Source of the DNA: Gymnorhina tibicen
Taxonomy: Eukaryota > Chordata > Aves > Passeriformes > Artamidae
Direction: 5' to 3'
NCBI GenBank assembly: GCA_013399875.1
Contig: VXAZ01003889.1
Span: 244,817 to 308,816 of the forward strand
Length of the DNA stretch: 64,000 bases
Positions within the stretch are counted from its first letter, which is position 1, and each line of letters starts with the position of its first letter. The position numbers were made by a program, and so were the translations under genes. Under the pieces are notes generated by a model. It did not search any database, was not told where the DNA came from, and saw only the letters and a list, made by a program, of their open reading frames with translations. Below are positions 23,455-35,498 of the stretch, piece after piece.

Positions 23455-23769
23455 GGGGGCCTACAAGAGAGCTGGAGAGGGACTTTGGACAAGGGCCTGG
23501 AGTGACAGGACAAGGGAGAATGGCTTCCCACTGCCAGAGGACAGGGTTAGATGGGATATTGGGAGGAAATTCTTGGTGGTGAGGCCCTGGCACAGGCTGC
23601 CCAGAGAAACTGTGGCTGCCACATCCCTGGAAGAGTTCAAGGCCAGGTTGGATGGGACTTGGAGCAACCTGGTCTACTGGAAGGTGTCCCTGCCCATGGC
23701 AGGGGGCGTGGAATGAGATGAGCTTTAAGGTCTCCTCCAACCCAAACTGTTCTATGATCCCATGATTCT
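23455..23769 (+). repeat. CR1 3' fragment
   Basis: Forward CR1 from agagagctggagagggactt to the intact end ccaacccaaactgttctatg plus atcccatgattctt octamers. Confidence 0.9.
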
Positions 23770-24887
23770 TTGGTCCCAGCCCTGAAATGTTGAGGCTGGA
23801 ACTTCCTCCAGTCTGAGCTGCCCTGGCCCATCCTTGGTCTGAAGGACCAGAACTTCTGTGAGCTTTGTGGTGGGGAAAGGTGCAAGAGAAGAAGTACATG
23901 GCCATCTACTGCACCATTTTCCCCATTGTGTGAGGTGTGGGTCTGCCAACAGGCCTGGGAACACACTGTCACCCATCTATCTGTGCTTCATGGGTAGTGC
24001 AGAGGCCTACGTTAGTCTGTCCAAGCTGCCCTTTGAGGTCTTGAACCAAATGGTTTCTGCTGATGAGGGGCTGGAAGCCAAACAAGGGGGCTCAGGAGGG
24101 TCTCAGACTGAGCAAGTCTCCTTCCCAAGAACGCTCTTCCTCCCTAGGCATGTTGGAGGTCTGGTTTCACCATTTCTACCAGAGATTTAACCTTTTTTCC
24201 CCTGTATTTTCACAGATTTTCCCCCTTGGCTAAGTCTGGCTGCAACTTCCAGCTACAAGACAGGATTGTGATATCAAATCAAAACTTACTGTGATACTCC
24301 TTGGACCATTCATGAGAAGCTCTTGCAACACAAATCAGTAATAATGATCTGAAATTTAGAAGGACACCCAAAAGAGCTCCCAGATCTGCTGCAGATGCTC
24401 ATTTAGAAGCCTTCACCTTTGGGAACAGCTGCAATTAAACCCCTGCTTGTTTATGCCTTGCAAAGATCATTTTGCCTCCTTTCACCCTGTCTCAGAGCTC
24501 TCTTCTCTGAATGCAGGACAGCATCACTGTTAGTTGTCTGGGAGACACAAATGGCACAAATGCTCTTGCCCTGAAGTACCTCTGTCTACAAAAAGCTGAA
24601 GTTTTTGCTTCTCTATGCTACAGAAATGGATGGAGAAAGGTTTTAGGGCTTGTTTGCAATGCTTTAGTTTGCTGTTTTAGAGCAAGTGTGCTCACCGGCC
24701 ACCACACCAATTAAAACTGAGGGTCATTTTAGCACAGAAAAAAGTTAAAAGCTCAATTACAAAATTTGAAATGCAGATGCAAAGAGAAAAGCACAGAACT
24801 CCTAGAGGAAAGTGTCAGGACCTACCTGATTTTCTCCTCATGTTCTTTCTGCAGCCTGCTTTCTTTTTAGGCACTTAAGAGTCCTAA

Positions 24888-25340
24888 AGTCATAGAGTCA
24901 TAGAATCATTTAGATTGGAAAAGCCCTCTAAGATTATTGAGTCCAACCACTCCCCCAGCACTGCCACGGGCAACACTAAACCATGCCCCAAGTGCCACAA
25001 TCTACATGCCTTTCAGTTTCAGGAATGGTGATTCCACCACCTGTTCCAATGTCTGACCACCCTTTTGGTGAAGACATTTTCTCTAACATCCAACCTAAAC
25101 CCCCACAACTTGAGACTGTTTTCTCTTGTCCTGTCACTTGTCCCATGGGAGAAGAGCCCAACCCCCACCCGGCTGCACCCTCCTTTCAGGGAGCTGTAGA
25201 GAGTGAGAAGGTCCCCCCTGAGCTTCCTTTTTTCCAGGCTGAGCCCCCCCAGCTCCTTCATACGCTCCTCATATGACTTGTGCTCCAGTCACTTCCCCAG
25301 CTCCATTGTCCTTCTCTGGACACCCTCTAGCACCACTTGC
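24888..25340 (-). repeat. CR1 fragment, long
   Basis: Starts agtcatagagtcatagaatc and runs to the ccagctccattgtccttctc and tggacaccctctagcacc blocks. Confidence 0.9.
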
Positions 25341-25752
25341 TACTGAAAAAACCCAAAAGACCCTGCTTGGCAGGGCTCTGGTGACAAAATACCTTTTTCT
25401 CTGGCACTTTGACTCATGCATGGTTGGATATTCTATACTGGCTCTTGAATTTCAAAGCACATCTCTAGAAGCCATGCATGGTTGAAAATGCCTCCCCATT
25501 GTGGATGAAGAGGGATCTTGGAATCCTCTCCTTCCCTCAGGAAGGCAGCTAACACACCATCCCCACTGCACTTTGCATGTTGCATGGCAGAAAAGGTTTG
25601 TAGACATCCTGTGGGAGGCTGAATCTTAGTTCCTCCTTGGGTCAGCCAATCTGAGCAATAACCTGAGCCTCCCCCTTGTGTTAAAATAGCTTGAAATGTG
25701 GAAAGCATATAATTTCTATAATATTTTTTACAGCCCTGCTACTGCAGGAATT

Positions 25753-25821
25753 GATGTAGAGATTACATGTGATGTAGAGATTACATGTGATGTAGAGATT
25801 ACATGTGATGTGATTACATGT
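25753..25821. repeat. 18-bp minisatellite, 3 perfect units plus one shortened unit
   Basis: Unit gatgtagagattacatgt at 25753-25770, 25771-25788 and 25789-25806, then a 15-bp unit missing aga. It is followed by a short (gtctgcctca)n duplication near 25834-25859. Confidence 0.93.
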
Positions 25822-26281
25822 GATGGACTGAGAGCTGCCTCAGTCTGCCTCAGTCTGCCGTGCTGTTAAATTTATGGGGTTGTATCACAATCAAATATAA
25901 AACTAAAAAAACCTAAGAATTAACTAAGTCTGCAGGAAGAAGGTGCCAGCCTTGTTTCACAACTCCTGCAGGTCCCAGTAGAGTTGTTCCACACATGCAT
26001 GTGGGCTGTAGGCACCAGACAGTCTCAGTCTTGCAACCCTTTATTCACCAGGGAGTCACGCTGACTGCAACAAGACTGTTTCTATAGATGCTCCTTGTGC
26101 ACCCCACAGCTGCAGGAACAGGTCAGGAAAGGCAGAATAAGAGTGGTACTTCTTGGTACCAGCTACAGGCTGAAGGACAAAAAACTAATCTAGTCACCTG
26201 AGGTTGTCTTTACTCTCTACAGAGCCTTTCAATGGCCCTTCATCTCATCCCATTTTTCTGGAGTCTTCTAAAAAAAGTTTA

Positions 26282-26321
26282 TCATAGAATTGTAGAATGG
26301 CTTGGATTGGAAGGGACCTTG
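26282..26321 (-). repeat. CR1 3' end, left piece of a split element
   Basis: tcatagaattgtagaatggc then ttggattggaagggaccttg, broken by the LTR inserted at 26322. The element resumes at 27395. Confidence 0.9.
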
Positions 26322-26609
26322 TGTCTCGGTTTTGAAAGACAGGTGTCTATTGAGGAAGGCAGAAGCCCCCTTTGGACTGAAAATATAACTCCCTCCCCTC
26401 CGAATTATTATAATTTTGAAATTAAGGGGCTTTCAGGCCAGGATATGAGGAATAGGAATAACAGTTCTTTACTAATATGTGTGTATATATATATATAGCA
26501 AGGCAAACAAAAAAACAATAACTATGACAGTGACACCAAACAGGACCAGAACCCAGTGACACCTTCCCGGCTGTCAGACCCTGTCCCCTTCGGTGCAGTG
26601 ACGCTCACG

Positions 26610-26626
26610 GCCGGCAGGGGCGCTGG
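26610..26626 (+). promoter_or_regulatory. CTCF-core-like motif, one G short (LTR copy 1, site A)
   Basis: GCCGGCAGGGGCGCTGG. Compared with the site at 47639 it has four instead of five Gs, which may break the spacing of the zinc-finger contacts. Confidence 0.4.
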
Positions 26627-26667
26627 CGGCTCCCGCTGGGCAGGGCGGGTGCGATGGTTCCCCCGCG

Positions 26668-26686
26668 GCTGCAGGGGGCGCTCTGG
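26668..26686 (+). promoter_or_regulatory. CTCF-core-like motif (LTR copy 1, site B)
   Basis: GGCTGCAGGGGGCGCTCTG has the intact CAGGGGGCGCT core, with a weaker match in the 5' half. Confidence 0.45.
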
Positions 26687-27394
26687 AGCGAGCTTGGGGA
26701 GCACGCGGCAATGGTGGACGTGAGCCGGGAAGGGATGGGACAAAGAAGCTTCACAAACCCCCTGGGCAGCCGATCCTGGTGCCCCAGCAGGACTCTCTCG
26801 GGAGCAGCAGCTGGAACAGCAGGGATGTGCACAAAAATCCCAGGTGGTAGATGAGATGTATGGAACTCCGAACTCCGAAGCAGTAGCGGGAATTCCGGGA
26901 GGTCTCGGCAGGCAGGGGGTGCAGTGCTGGTGGCACTGCAGTGTAGCGAAAGCTCAAAAACAGCAACAAAGAAACGGCGGGGGCAGGACAACTGCCTCCT
27001 GGCGGCGCAGTGAAAGAAGGGCTCGGGGTCCCAGGCCCCCTGAGGCACCCCAGCAGATGGTGAAAGGGTCCCTCTCAGCGGCGGCTCCAGCCAGCAGAAA
27101 TCCCCACTCACGGCAGAAAAAAAAGAAGGTAGCAGAAGGCAGAAACCTGCAGTGATGGCGACCTCCTCTCCCCAAAACCGACTGCAGCCTCTGTCTCTTC
27201 TGAAAACCAAGAGCTCGAGAGAAAAAAAAAACTAGCCTTTGCCCAGGTAACAAGGGCAGTTAGTCCCCTCCCTGCTGTGGCCAGACCTTTTGTCTCTCTT
27301 AAGCACCCAGGAATTATCCCTTAGTATGGGGGAAAAATTCCTCAAGAGGAAAAGAACGAAAGAAAAAAAAAGAAACAACTCCCAAACCCCAACA

Positions 27395-27475
27395 CCTTGA
27401 AATATCATCTATTCCAACTCCCCCTTCTCCCATGGGCAGAGACATCTTCAATTAGACCATGTTGCAGGTCTTCTC
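27395..27475 (-). repeat. CR1 fragment, right piece of the split element
   Basis: Resumes ccttgaaatatcatctattc, exactly after the LTR target duplication, and continues through the cccatgggcagagacatctt block. Confidence 0.88.
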
Positions 27476-29012
27476 AGCGATCTGCCACATGAGAAATTTC
27501 TTGGCCAAATATGGATGAGTGTCTTGAGGACACCCAAGAACAGATCAACAGCTTTGGCGTATAAATGGCAAGAAGGGAAATCCTCCTTTCACAGGCCATT
27601 TTCTATCAGGTTTTTTGTGCTGGAGTACTTTCAGACTCATGGAAGTCCTCATAACCCTGTGTTGTCCAACTCCAGAAGTTGAGATGATCATCAAAATATA
27701 CATGTCTGTGTACACTCAAGCACCCATTCTGATAGAGATTATTATGGAGATTTTACTGGATCCAACTGATCAAATAAACATGGTTTAGCCTGAAAAACTG
27801 TGGATTGAGAAGACATCATATGTGATGACATGAAGACAGACAGAGAAGGGAATAATCTTATCTTCATTCCCATACTGGATGGGGAAAAAAGCCATGAGAC
27901 AAAGTACATCCTTGAGAATGTGAGATAAAATTTGGGTTAGGTATAAATTCTCTGAGAAGGTTGTGTCATCTTTATCATAGAAAGTCTTCAACAGCTTATT
28001 AACACCATGTCTGCTTGGTGACACATGACATGGATGGACTTGATCCTTCCTTGAGATAAAGGGCATGGCCCCACTGACCTCTTAATACCCCTTCCAAGCC
28101 CTGTTTCTCTATGACTGCTGTGCTGGGAACAGTAATATCAGCTACATTGTCACCTCCACTGCTCTAAGAGGATTTCCCGCAGGATGTGCCTTAGCTAATA
28201 GGCTTCTGAAGATCTTTTGTGAGGCCAGTTTTAGCGTGACCTGCTAGGAAGTGATGAATATTTCTTCCTTCTTACACACACCAGTGTCCAATGGCTTTGT
28301 TTGTTACTGGGTTTCATTGCTTCTAATGCTTCTAATACTCCTAATGCTCTGCACTGGTCAATACAAAGGAAAGTGAAGCGGTAGAAGGCCTCCTTACCCA
28401 AATAAAGCTTTCAACAAAGATTAACCTTTCCTGCTGCTCCAGCCATGGCCAGCCCTAAAGTTTGGCAAGCGAGAACCAGCAGCACATCCTATCATCATCA
28501 GTGTGGTGTGCCAGGGCTGCAGGGACCTCTGTGCTGCTGCACATCTGCTCTCAGCAAGATGTGAAATCCATTCCGTCTCAGTCTTTGGCTGAAGGATGTG
28601 GACATCCCAGACACAATGAGGTCTGATACAACACGATTGCAAGGGTTTCTACAAGGGAACTGATGCCAAATAGAGTAGCAGGCTAAGGAGGAAGGAGAGG
28701 GGAAATAGAGACTAACAGAGATGGCCACTGAAAGAGGAGGTGAGGCTGTAGGGACTCCTGAGCCATGGGGATAATGTGGAGAGGACTTTTTCTGTGTCAT
28801 TTGCACTTTCCAAGGAAGGGAATAATTTTTGTACTAAATACCTGTCAAATCTGGTCATCATCTCTTTATTTCTAATTTTTAAATAAGAATTTAGCCATTC
28901 TGCTTACTTGCTTTAAAATAATTGTAATTTCAGCTTGTTTGGCTATTTCTTCCTAGACTGATACTCTTCTTTCTCCCCCTCTATGTTTAACTACAAGTAT
29001 TCATAGAAAAGA

Positions 29013-29083
29013 GGGTCGATTTAGATTAGATATAAGGAAGAAGTTTTTTACAATGAGGTTGGTGAGCTATTCTATGATTCGGG
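29013..29083 (+). repeat. CR1 internal fragment joined to a tail remnant
   Basis: gagggtcgatttagattaga and caatgaggttggtgagc run directly into tattctatgattcg, as if the middle of the CR1 had been deleted. Confidence 0.6.
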
Positions 29084-31835
29084 AGGATTTGGGTCTCAAC
29101 TTTGCTACAGTCTTCCTCTGACCAGCCACAAATCACATGGATCTAGATGATCTGGGAATTTGGGCCACAGGTCATGCTTATTCTTGCTCTCTGGCAAGAC
29201 ATTAATGATCTTGGGTTGACAGTAGCCCAGCATCAACAGAGGGGTTAAAGGAGCTCCTGCTCTACCTCTCCAGGGATTATGGATCCTATTTACTTGTAAG
29301 TGCTTGACAGTTCCTGGAAGCAAGGCACACTGTGGGATTTGTAGTTAATGTCAAAAACACAGCATAGAAAAATCTGGCACCCAGCTCATTCCTTCCTCTC
29401 TGGGACACATTGTGATTCTAGCAAGTGAGCATCTTGAGATTTTGGGGTTGCTGATGAGGAAAATGAGGTGCTTAGCCTTCCTAGGAGATCCTGCCACATG
29501 GCAGCTTAGATGATCTGCCTCTCAGAAGGTAGAAGCTAAGCACTTTGTAAACAATTCTGAAAATCCTGACATCACAGCCCTGTTTACATGCTCTTGACAA
29601 TGCAGCACTGCTCTCCCAGTTCAAAGTACTCTGTGATGTGGAGGTGAGTTCCTCAGCATCCATATGCACCCTTGTCCATAAAGCTTTTGTTTGCAATGAG
29701 CAACCAAGTTCTGTCCTTGCTGGCAGTGGTGAAGATAAAAGCATTGCTTGCTAGCACTTGTTCCCCTTCAGTTCTAGGGGATCAGAAAACTTTCTTCACC
29801 AAGAATTAGGCATGGTTTTTTTCTTTGCATTATTTTTCTTCTGTGCATGCACAGTTTTCTGTGAATGCATGATATTCTGTGCATTCATGGTTTTCTGCTA
29901 GCATTTCATAAACCCAAGTGGTTTCAAATTCTTCCTATAGTGCTTTCTGTATGTAATATTCTGTGCACCTTGAGTTGCTTATTGAAATCATGTTTGGGCT
30001 ATATTTTGTTGGCTTCTTATAATCTGATAAAACATGAATCCCTTTAGCTCACAGGAATTATTTTGTATCCAGACACCCAAGATGCTGGCTCACAACTACC
30101 TGATATTACAGGTGTTTCCCTTCTGGTAAGTGCGTTCTCTGTTTTGAAGGTCATGTTGCCTGAAGCACACAAGCCCCCTGTGCCCTAGAGATGCAGTGGC
30201 TCAGTAGGTTGCCAGCCCAAAGTTAATGGCTTAGCATCTCCGAGGGGGCTGGAATCAGGAGACGGGTAGGAGTAAAACCAAGCACAAGCTTGAAAAATGG
30301 ATGAATCCTACACGATAATTCCTTAAATCCAATATATACCCTCCTGCCTTGTTGGTCATTGCAGATTGTTTCTTCACTGATGGGTTTTTATAACCTGAAC
30401 AAGGTGGTTTGCCAAAATCCCGTGTCAGATGGTTCCTCTGAGAAAGGCTGTGTCAAAAGGTGAGCTCACTTGATGGGAGGTACAGAAAAGAGTTCATTGG
30501 GTACAAGTCAAACAGAGCTAACAGATTACCCCAAAAAATAAGTGTCCATATTCATGAGGAGACCCGTGTTTCCTAAATGTTTTAAATGTTAGTGTTCCAA
30601 ATGTTTAAGTGGAAAAAAACCCCAAAAAAATGTAATTGCTTGTTTTGGATTTGGTTTTGTTTCTTTGTTTGTTTTTTTTATTGCAAAGTCATGGGTTTCA
30701 GATGCACTTGCAATTTTGTTTCCTTTCTTGAAAGGTATGCCGTAAGGGAGGGATGTTTAGCATACCACATTTTGGGACTTTATTGAACTAAAGGCAGCAA
30801 ATCTTCCCCTGAGCAGAAAACCACACATTTTTCTGCAGCAGCAGAAAACCTTTTAATTTTGTTTGCAACAGCAGGCAGTCTTTTAATCCCATTCTCAGGG
30901 CAGTAAAACAACTTCGCAGCACAAGAGCTGCAGAAGGGCAAAAAAGCATTCTTTGCTTGGCTTTCCTCTTCTTGGAGAATTAGTCCATATTTTGTATTCA
31001 TCAGTCATCAGAGGTTTTCTTCTGAGCCTCATGATCTGAACCTGCTAAGTAAGGCAAATCCAGATTAGAGCCTCTCGCAACAGAAACACAGGAGAGATCA
31101 GAAGGGAAGAGGTGGGAGGAAGTGACAGGCAGGAAGAGAATACCGAATCACCATGCTTTTATTTTTTACTGTATTTTCTTTAGAATTTCCATAGAAGTCC
31201 CAAAAAGGCTGAAATTTGAAATTTCTGCAAGAAAGGCAATTGGATATATCTCTTCTCCTTGGGTTTATTTCTCATATCAAAGCCAGCTGCTTAAGTAGGG
31301 AGTGGACATGCTGGAAGGAAACATACCATGTTGTTTTAGTTTTAAGTGGTCCTTATTTTGAGGTGACAGTTTGGAGGTTCCTCAATTGAGGGTGCCTTGG
31401 AAGTGCCTCCAATTGAGCCAGTTCCAAGCTGAAGAGTCCAAACCTGAACATTGTTTGGTTTGGTTGATCTGAGCACTTTTCTTTTCTTTAGGCTTCTCCT
31501 GCCTTGTGTAGCATCAGAGGAGTTTAATCCTCCAGACAGCTCTGAGTGAGGCTGAAATGGCACAAAAACTTCTTGACTTACAGTGTTTCACTCAGACAGC
31601 TCTGGCCTCTTGAGATAGGACCTCTCATTGTGTTGAGCCCCCTAAATAGTCCTGGCTGTAAGGATGCCTATGAATTATAGTTCTTAATGTTATATTTAAC
31701 ACAAGCCCAGGCACTGACCTCTCCCTCCTGGGTTATATAGGTGCCTCAGGGATCAAGGGTATTTTCCAGTCTGTGAGATAAAACTGACCTTAAAGGAAGC
31801 CAATTACGTACAGCCAGCACTCTCCTCTGATCACT

Positions 31836-32495
31836 TGTCTTGGGGTGACTTTATGCTGTTGTATCCCCTATCACTGCTCTATGCCCAGACATGAGTCCTG
31901 AGCCTTTCTATGCCTTTAAAACTGGATGCAAGAGACAGAGAAAAAAAACTGAGCGAACTTTTCAAAACAGTTTGTGCTTCAAGGACACAGAGATTAGCTA
32001 CTTCTGCGGCGGAGCAGGGGAAGCATCACTTCTGGCTTTTTCAGTCAGTTTTTTCGGCTCTGTTTCTTCGGAGAGAGACAGAAAGTTGAGGTTTCTTCCT
32101 GGGATTTTGAGGGTTTTTTTCCCTTCTTCTCTTCTGGACTTGTTCAGAACACCAGAACATCAGAACCCCACCGGGGGACCTTCCACTGGCCTGGAGGGGG
32201 GCCCCCCACGCCAACCCAGCTCCGAGGAGGAGGAGAGAGACCACACCCACAGAAGGACTCTAAAATCTTTCAGGTTCTCTCTCCAGAGTGAGAGATTTTA
32301 TTATTTAGCATTATTATTATTATTTTCCTGTGTGTTTGTTAAAGAAATAGTTTTTTTATTTTCTCCTTCACTTTCCTCCGAGGAAAATTTTTTTTTTTCC
32401 CAAACCCGGTTGTGGCAAGGGGTGGTTGTAACCTGCCTTCCCTTGAGGAGACATTCCTTTTGGACGTTTCCCTGAATTTGGCCTAAACCACCACA
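31836..32495 (+). mobile_element. Solo-type LTR of a second, unrelated family
   Basis: 660 bp from TGTCTTGGGGTGACTTTATG to CTAAACCACCACA. The flanking 5-bp duplication TCACT (31831-31835) / CCACT (32496-32500) has one mismatch. The sequence is rich in poly-purine and poly-T runs, with a TTATTATTATTATTTT stretch near 32310-32325 typical of LTRs. No retroviral genes adjoin. A 194-codon open frame inside it is not taken as a gene. Confidence 0.7.
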
Positions 32496-35343
32496 CCACT
32501 CCTCTCCAGCACTGTGGTCTTTCTTCACCTTTGGATCTCCCTGACCACCCCAACAACTTTCAGACAGTTCCAGCATCCTCCTTCCCATGCCTCCCTGAGA
32601 TTTTTTCCTGACCACCCATTTTCTGCCTTTTCTCTCATTCAGGATGGTATCACAAGCCAGGAAGGTGATGGGCCAGCCCACCTCTCAAGTAGGTGTGTCT
32701 CTGGCACTAGAGGTAGCACTGCAACAGCCCTGAAGGGATAAGACCGAGGCCTCCATGGACAACTGGGAGCACACCTTCTAACATGGCTTCTCAGTGGGGT
32801 AGAAGTCTCTCCTACTGACCAAACCCCTCTTGTCAGTACCAACATCTGCCATCCTTGTCCATCCTTGACCTTGCATCCTGCCCCTCTCCATTTCCTACAC
32901 CCCCAAAACATCACCAGATCCAACCACTTGTCTGACATCTCCGCAAATCCTCTCCCTCCCCTCACTGCTGATTTCCATCCCAATAGCAGCACCTTCACTC
33001 TTTTTCCCCATGCATCAAAATATCAGCTCCTTGTCCTCGCCTCTGGAGACCTCCCCCATCCCCACAACACACCGTGATGTGACCCTGGGGACATACCCAT
33101 CGCTCCCCTCTGGCACTGATGCCAACTGGGATGTTTCCAGAAGGCCAATGGCAACATTCCTGAGATCTGTGGGTGGATGACCAGTAAAAGGAAAGGCAGA
33201 AGAAAGGACAGAGAAAAAAAACTGTAGCTAGGGTAAAGTTTGGATGGTGATGAACAACAAGAGAAAAGGGTGGGAGATATGGGTTTTTTTTGTTTCTGGT
33301 GCAGGAAATCTTCCTCCTGCTTGGGCACCTCTGTCCTTAACTAAGAACAAAAGAAAAAGAAAAATAGAAAGCAAGCAAGAAATCATAGCATGTGACCTGT
33401 TTTATTGGACTGCATTAAGTGTGGGATTACAGGAGTGTTTAGAATGTTGACCAGGGCTCCATTAAATTCTTCCTTGCTGCTGCTTGTTTTCTGGGAATGG
33501 GAGGGATTTGCAGTGGGTCATTCAGATTAAGAATACGGTGGAATAACTTGGTCAGGGCAGGAGGCAGGAAAAGGAAACAAACCCCAATGATGGCCTGGTA
33601 TTGTCAGTCAAGACAGAGTTTTCAATTTTTTAACAAGTTTTTCTTGTTAAATGCAATTCTTGCAGTTTCAGGAACAAAACTGAAGTGCATGTGATCTGCA
33701 GGATTTTTGGTGGCTCTTCACAAGTGGGGAGTAGGATGTGAGGAAGAGAAAGAAATGAAGGGAGGGAGAAGGAAGAAGAAGAAAGTATCAGGACTCTGTA
33801 AGGGTGAACTGAGCAGATGGCTTCCTGCCACCTGAAACTTCCACGCTGCAAAATCCCATTAAGTGCAGAGTTTAATGAAGTTCTGGATATTAAAAAGAAG
33901 CAGCTATTTAAAGCCTTGATCACCTGCCAAATGTGGCTCCCTCAAACCCCAATGGATATTTCCAGCCCAAATCACTTCTCCCTTCCCCCATGTCTTGGTC
34001 ATGCTCCTCTTTCCTAAGAAAATGGTCTAATTTATAAAACAAAATGCACAGTGACCCTGCTACCATAGCTGGTGACTGGTCGTGTTCCCGTGCAGGGGTG
34101 TCTGGGATTAAACTAATCAAACTGGAAGCAGGACTCCTAGAGCCCAGGTACGGTGAACCCTTTGGATGAGTCCCTAGACTTTATAAATTTATTTCTAATT
34201 TATATTTCTAAACTAATTGTTAAAGAACGTATTCAGAGAAGGCAGCTCAGGGTCAGCTGCAGTGCCAGCTGCAGATGGAGCTCTGGAGGCAAGAGCTGGA
34301 GGCAAGAAGCAACTGCCAACTCTTTGCACAACAAAAGGGCACAGGGCCCCGTGGCACAGCCAAGCAAATGGATGCTCTGAGACACCGCAGGAGCCCAGGA
34401 CTCAGCAAGAAGAGCCCAGACTTTCCCACACACTCAGACAGTAAGGGCACATAAGCCGAGGGTTTCTTTTTTTGGAGATTCCTCCTCACTTCTGGAGGAT
34501 CCCACCCCAAGCTGTTATTTTGTTCTTGCACAATTAAATTATTTGAAGGATCCAGATGTCTGAGACTGTGCTATGGGAAACCAGGGGTTAAGCCAATAAG
34601 GAAGCCCAGTCTGACTGTGAGTGTGGAGCATGGAGCTGCCAAGGAGCCTCGGTCCCAGCTCAGGTGGTGTGAGTATAACTGCCAGAGTGGCTTCTGGTTT
34701 CTTTACAATAATTAGAAATATTTTATAGTTCCAATGCATATTTTTAATGGAGTTTGTTTAATTTCTTTTGTCCCAGTGGGCTATGGCGTCGTGCTGCTGA
34801 GGGTGCTTGGCATCATGCTAGGAATATGACCTTTCTGATAAATTGTCCTTCAGGTGGTGAGAAAAGAGCCCAGGGCAATTAAAAACATGAAGAGCACCAA
34901 ACAAACAATGTTCATTTGTTTATCTAGATGAATTATATTTTTAAAACCATATGCCTTCAGCACAAATTATGGCTTATTCTCCCATTTCAAAATGACAATA
35001 ATGCAACGGAAATAATTTCAGTAATTCAGATTCGCCTGGAAATACCTGTATAAACTGGCATCCATGCCAGACTGGAAGTGTGAGTTTTGTGCTGGGGAGT
35101 TTCAATTGTGCTGACCACAAATGGGATTTTTTTTCTTCTCTTTTATATCTTTTACGTGTCCTACATGGAGAAAAAATTAAAAACCTGTCTCTACACCCAT
35201 GCAAATACTTGGAAGATCAAGCTCTTTTCCCTATGCTATACAGACTATATGTTAACTGTGACTATGTTAAGCTTGTGAAATAGTTCCAGAGAAAGGGGAA
35301 ACTTGGAGCTTGATCTCCATGGTTTCACCTTGCTTGAGGCACT

Positions 35344-35498
35344 CTATATAAATTCCAGGTGGCTGTCTTCTGGGACATTATATTTAGCTTTGTGCTTTTC
35401 AAAGAGATTGGACAACTCATTTAGGTATTTTTGATGGACTTGATCAACTTCTTCCTCAGAGGGTCTGTGCTTCTTCTGCACTGGAATTGGCTTCCCAA
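35344..35498 (-). CDS. MOGAT2: MOGAT2 coding exon 6 with stop
   Basis: 155 nt, completing codon 285 through the TAG at 35346-35344. Acceptor ttttccag. It encodes [19 protein letters not shown], a charged helix, and the C-terminus [11 protein letters not shown], close to the mammalian MOGAT2 ending LEFC. I could not fix the poly(A) site. An ATTAAA-type hexamer (complement near 34743-34748) is a weak candidate. Confidence 0.95.

Larger units (their letters stand above)
26322..27394 (+). mobile_element. Solo-type LTR copy 1, nested in a CR1
   Basis: 1073 bp with TG...CA ends (TGTCTCGGTTTTGAAAGAC at the start, AACCCCAACA at the end), flanked by a perfect 5-bp target duplication CCTTG (26317-26321 and 27395-27399). 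It interrupts a reversed CR1. No internal retroviral genes accompany it, so it is a solo LTR. It shares both ends with the elements at 42507 and 47391. A 5-bp duplication fits ERVL-like elements best, but the family assignment is not certain. It contains a TA-rich run near 26480-26498 and two CTCF-core-like motifs. Confidence 0.93.
13956..35343. other. Intergenic region between MOGAT2 and DGAT2
   Basis: About 21 kb between the MOGAT2 stop and the DGAT2 promoter. It holds CR1 fragments, two LTRs, small tandem repeats and one artefactual 115-bp duplication. Stretches with nothing recognised include 18136-19531, 21266-23454, 27476-29012 and 32496-35343. The last of these includes the MOGAT2 3' UTR. 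I found no coding exon of a known family. Confidence 0.7.

Noticed and set aside
26605..27210. 201-codon frame, with similar frames at 42713-43403
   Set aside because: These lie inside LTR copies 1 and 2; GC-rich LTR sequence gives long chance frames on both strands.
31891..32475. 194-codon open frame
   Set aside because: It sits inside the LTR at 31836-32495, is low-complexity (poly-purine and Phe-rich) and lacks any recognised domain.
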